DNA of 27,516 nucleotides from a virus, in IMG/VR virus record IMGVR_UViG_3300024264_000138, positions 1 through 27,516 of that record; one strand, 5' to 3'. The translations under genes were made by a program, and so were the position numbers. The notes beneath the pieces were generated by a model. The model was given only the letters and a program-made list of their open reading frames with translations, ran no database searches and was not told the DNA's origin. This document shows, one piece after another, positions 26,518-27,516 of the stretch. The stretch's first letter is position 1. Every line of letters starts with the position of its first letter.

Positions 26518-26774
26518 TATTCCGCTACTTGAAGAGTTTTTGATTCTTCAGCTTCTACCTTTTCAAAAGATCCATCAGCTAAGTTTACAGTGATATCACC
26601 GTATTGTTCCTTTAATTCTGATTTAACTTCTTCTAACGCTTTAGCAGCTTCAAAATGTGCTCCTAAGAATTCTGCTTTTTTAGCTTCCAAGAAACCGATT
26701 TCAACTAATATAGCGTTAACCTTTCCTTGTCCTTCTTTTACTGATTTTAATTGTTCTTCTGTTAATTTTCCCAT
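26517..26774 (-). CDS. small coiled-coil protein, 85 aa
   Basis: Function unknown. Charged helical protein: two helices, about 4-35 (EEQLKSVKEGQGKVNAILVE and on) and about 36-57 (FEAAKALEEVKSELKEQYG), form a likely helical hairpin. A short beta segment follows (ITVNLADGSFEKVEAEE). It could be a small oligomerising accessory or virion factor. The ATG follows an A/T-rich leader that repeats the junction sequence before the capsid and giant protein genes. The stop is TAG immediately followed by an in-frame TGA. Confidence 0.65.
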   Translation of the reverse strand: MGKLTEEQLKSVKEGQGKVNAILVEIGFLEAKKAEFLGAHFEAAKALEEVKSELKEQYGDITVNLADGSFEKVEAEESKTLQVAE

Positions 26775-26857
26775 TTTATTTAATTTAATTAGTTATTTTT
26801 ATATATAATCACACTGTTTATTGTAAAATTACTCATTACGTAATTACTATACTTTAT
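26775..26857 (-). promoter_or_regulatory. 83-base AT-rich intergenic region with palindrome and repeated leader (copy 3)
   Basis: It contains the palindrome ATTACGTAAT (26835-26844) within a 6-bp inverted repeat (AATTAC/GTAATT, 26827-26845). Next to the ATG it carries the leader AACTAATTAAATTAAATAAA, matching those at 7424 and 19654. I find no clear Bacteroidota -7 element (TAnnTTTG), so a promoter is possible but not shown. Confidence 0.3.
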
Positions 26858-27148
26858 TTACTTCAAAGCTACTATGTCAGTAGCAGTAGTACCTGTAGAT
26901 AAAACATAGTCCACAATCACATTTAAAACCGATCCACTTTGAACGTTTTTAAATACAATAGCTTCGTTAGCTGTTGGAAGCCCTGAGCCAGAAGCTCCTG
27001 TTACACCAGAAAGTATTACCTTTACATCACCACCGGTTCCTACGTATAAGCAAGAACTTTTTAAGTTAGTTGCTACACTTATTGTGTCGTTTTTAGTTAC
27101 ACTAGCAGCAAAAGTGCCAAAGTCTGGTTGATTTGCGTATTGTCCCAT
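26858..27148 (-). CDS. small beta-rich virion-associated protein, 96 aa
   Basis: A Gly/Ser/Thr/Val-rich protein with alternating strands. GQYANQPDFGTFAASVT opens the chain, followed by LYVGTGGDVKVILSGV (about 34-49), a Gly-rich loop, and FKNVQSGSVLNVIVDYVL (about 66-83). It looks like a compact beta-sandwich or trimeric decoration module of the kind found in many marine phage genomes. The family is recognised only loosely and no enzymatic motif is present. It lies 8 bases after the holin-like gene and has an A-rich (poly-A interrupted by T) leader. A capsid-surface or spike-associated role is inference from composition. Confidence 0.6.
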   Translation of the reverse strand: MGQYANQPDFGTFAASVTKNDTISVATNLKSSCLYVGTGGDVKVILSGVTGASGSGLPTANEAIVFKNVQSGSVLNVIVDYVLSTGTTATDIVALK

Positions 27149-27156
27149 TTTTTTAT

Positions 27157-27516
27157 TTATTTATTTTTATTGAATAGTGGCCCTAGTTTGTCCACAATTT
27201 TTTCACCACTCCTACCTATTACATAACCTCCAATACCTATTTCCAGTAAACCCCAAAATTGAGGTTCTAATGTAGGTGTTATTAGCTGTGCTGATAGTTG
27301 TGATATAAATTTAGTGTATATAATTATAAAACCAAACGAAAGCATTAGTATTGGTCTCCAGCTTCTCTGCAACCAATTGCCATTAGCTTCAGCTACAATA
27401 ATTTCAGTCTGCATTTTTTGCAACTCTAACTGAGCATCTTGTAGTACTTTGAATATTTCATTTCTAGCATTTAATCTTTCTTCCTCACTAGTGAATAGGT
27501 TATCAACCACATCACC
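27157..27516 (-). CDS. 3-TM holin-like protein (GTA holin family-like), 5' end probably outside window
   Basis: A charged N-terminal helix (SEEERLNARNEIFKVLQDAQ) leads to the signature EANGNWLQRSWRPILML. It is followed by a hydrophobic helix (FGFIIIYTKFI) and a C-terminal WGLLEIGIGGYVIGRSGEKI segment. This matches the pattern of the 3-TM holins first described for gene transfer agents (Pfam GTA_holin_3TM). Role: forms membrane lesions that release endolysin at lysis. A GTG at 27510 could start it, but the frame stays open to the window edge (Gly-Asp codons precede it), so the true start may lie beyond 27516. At most two or three membrane segments are visible. The short Lys/Asn-rich tail is typical. 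Confidence 0.8.
   Translation of the reverse strand, partial: GDVVDNLFTSEEERLNARNEIFKVLQDAQLELQKMQTEIIVAEANGNWLQRSWRPILMLSFGFIIIYTKFISQLSAQLITPTLEPQFWGLLEIGIGGYVIGRSGEKIVDKLGPLFNKNK

Noticed and set aside
26775-26857. A promoter in the intergenic region.
   Set aside because: No convincing TAnnTTTG or -35/-10 pair at proper spacing is visible. The palindrome alone does not establish a promoter.
1-27516. tRNA genes, CRISPR arrays, insertion sequences or an integrase.
   Set aside because: No cloverleaf-like intergenic sequence, no spaced repeat array, no transposase or integrase ORF; the gaps between genes are too short.

Overview
The window is a late (structural) gene module from a tailed double-stranded DNA phage. 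All 18 complete or partial genes I accept lie on the minus strand and are packed almost end to end. The largest gene-free stretch is only 86 bases, so there is no intergenic region above 300 bases to account for. The arrangement is podovirus-like (T7/P22-like) and the protein set most resembles the crAss-like phages (Crassvirales) and related uncultured marine phages. This rests on the large terminase, the portal with a long C-terminal coiled coil, the ring proteins, the tail-stabilization ('muzzle'-type) proteins and a giant internal protein. The family calls come from recognising sequence patterns, not from a search.

The host is probably a member of the Bacteroidota, perhaps marine. Most of the window is AT-rich (about 27-32% GC in the lines I hand-counted), start codons are preceded by A-rich leaders with no Shine-Dalgarno sequence, and crAss-like phages infect this phylum. 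The host call is inference.

In the direction of transcription (high to low coordinates) the layout is as follows. (1) 27516-26517: a 3-TM holin-like protein cut by the window edge, a small beta-rich protein and a small coiled-coil protein. (2) 26517-25471: a conserved 75-aa protein, a protein that looks like two GroES folds in tandem, and an 89-aa candidate small terminase subunit, all overlapping. (3) 25474-18187: large terminase, portal, scaffold-like protein and major capsid protein. (4) 18100-10356: an auxiliary protein bracketed by two RNA hairpins, two ring/connector proteins, and two tail-stabilization ORFs in the same frame. (5) 10345-11: a GNAT-like protein and three putative internal (ejected) virion proteins, the last a 2470-aa giant with a zinc metallopeptidase motif, a HAD phosphatase domain and a polyvalent-protein-like C-terminal region.

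These genes would build the capsid, package DNA, assemble the short tail and load proteins to be injected with the genome. The points most worth a second look are: a C-terminal KTRKFN tail shared by the scaffold-like and giant proteins, and tandemly duplicated in the giant; a near-repeated stop-to-start junction sequence at three gene boundaries; a sharply bounded GC-rich island inside terL; the tandem GroES-like protein; and alternative hairpins built on a direct repeat just after the capsid gene.
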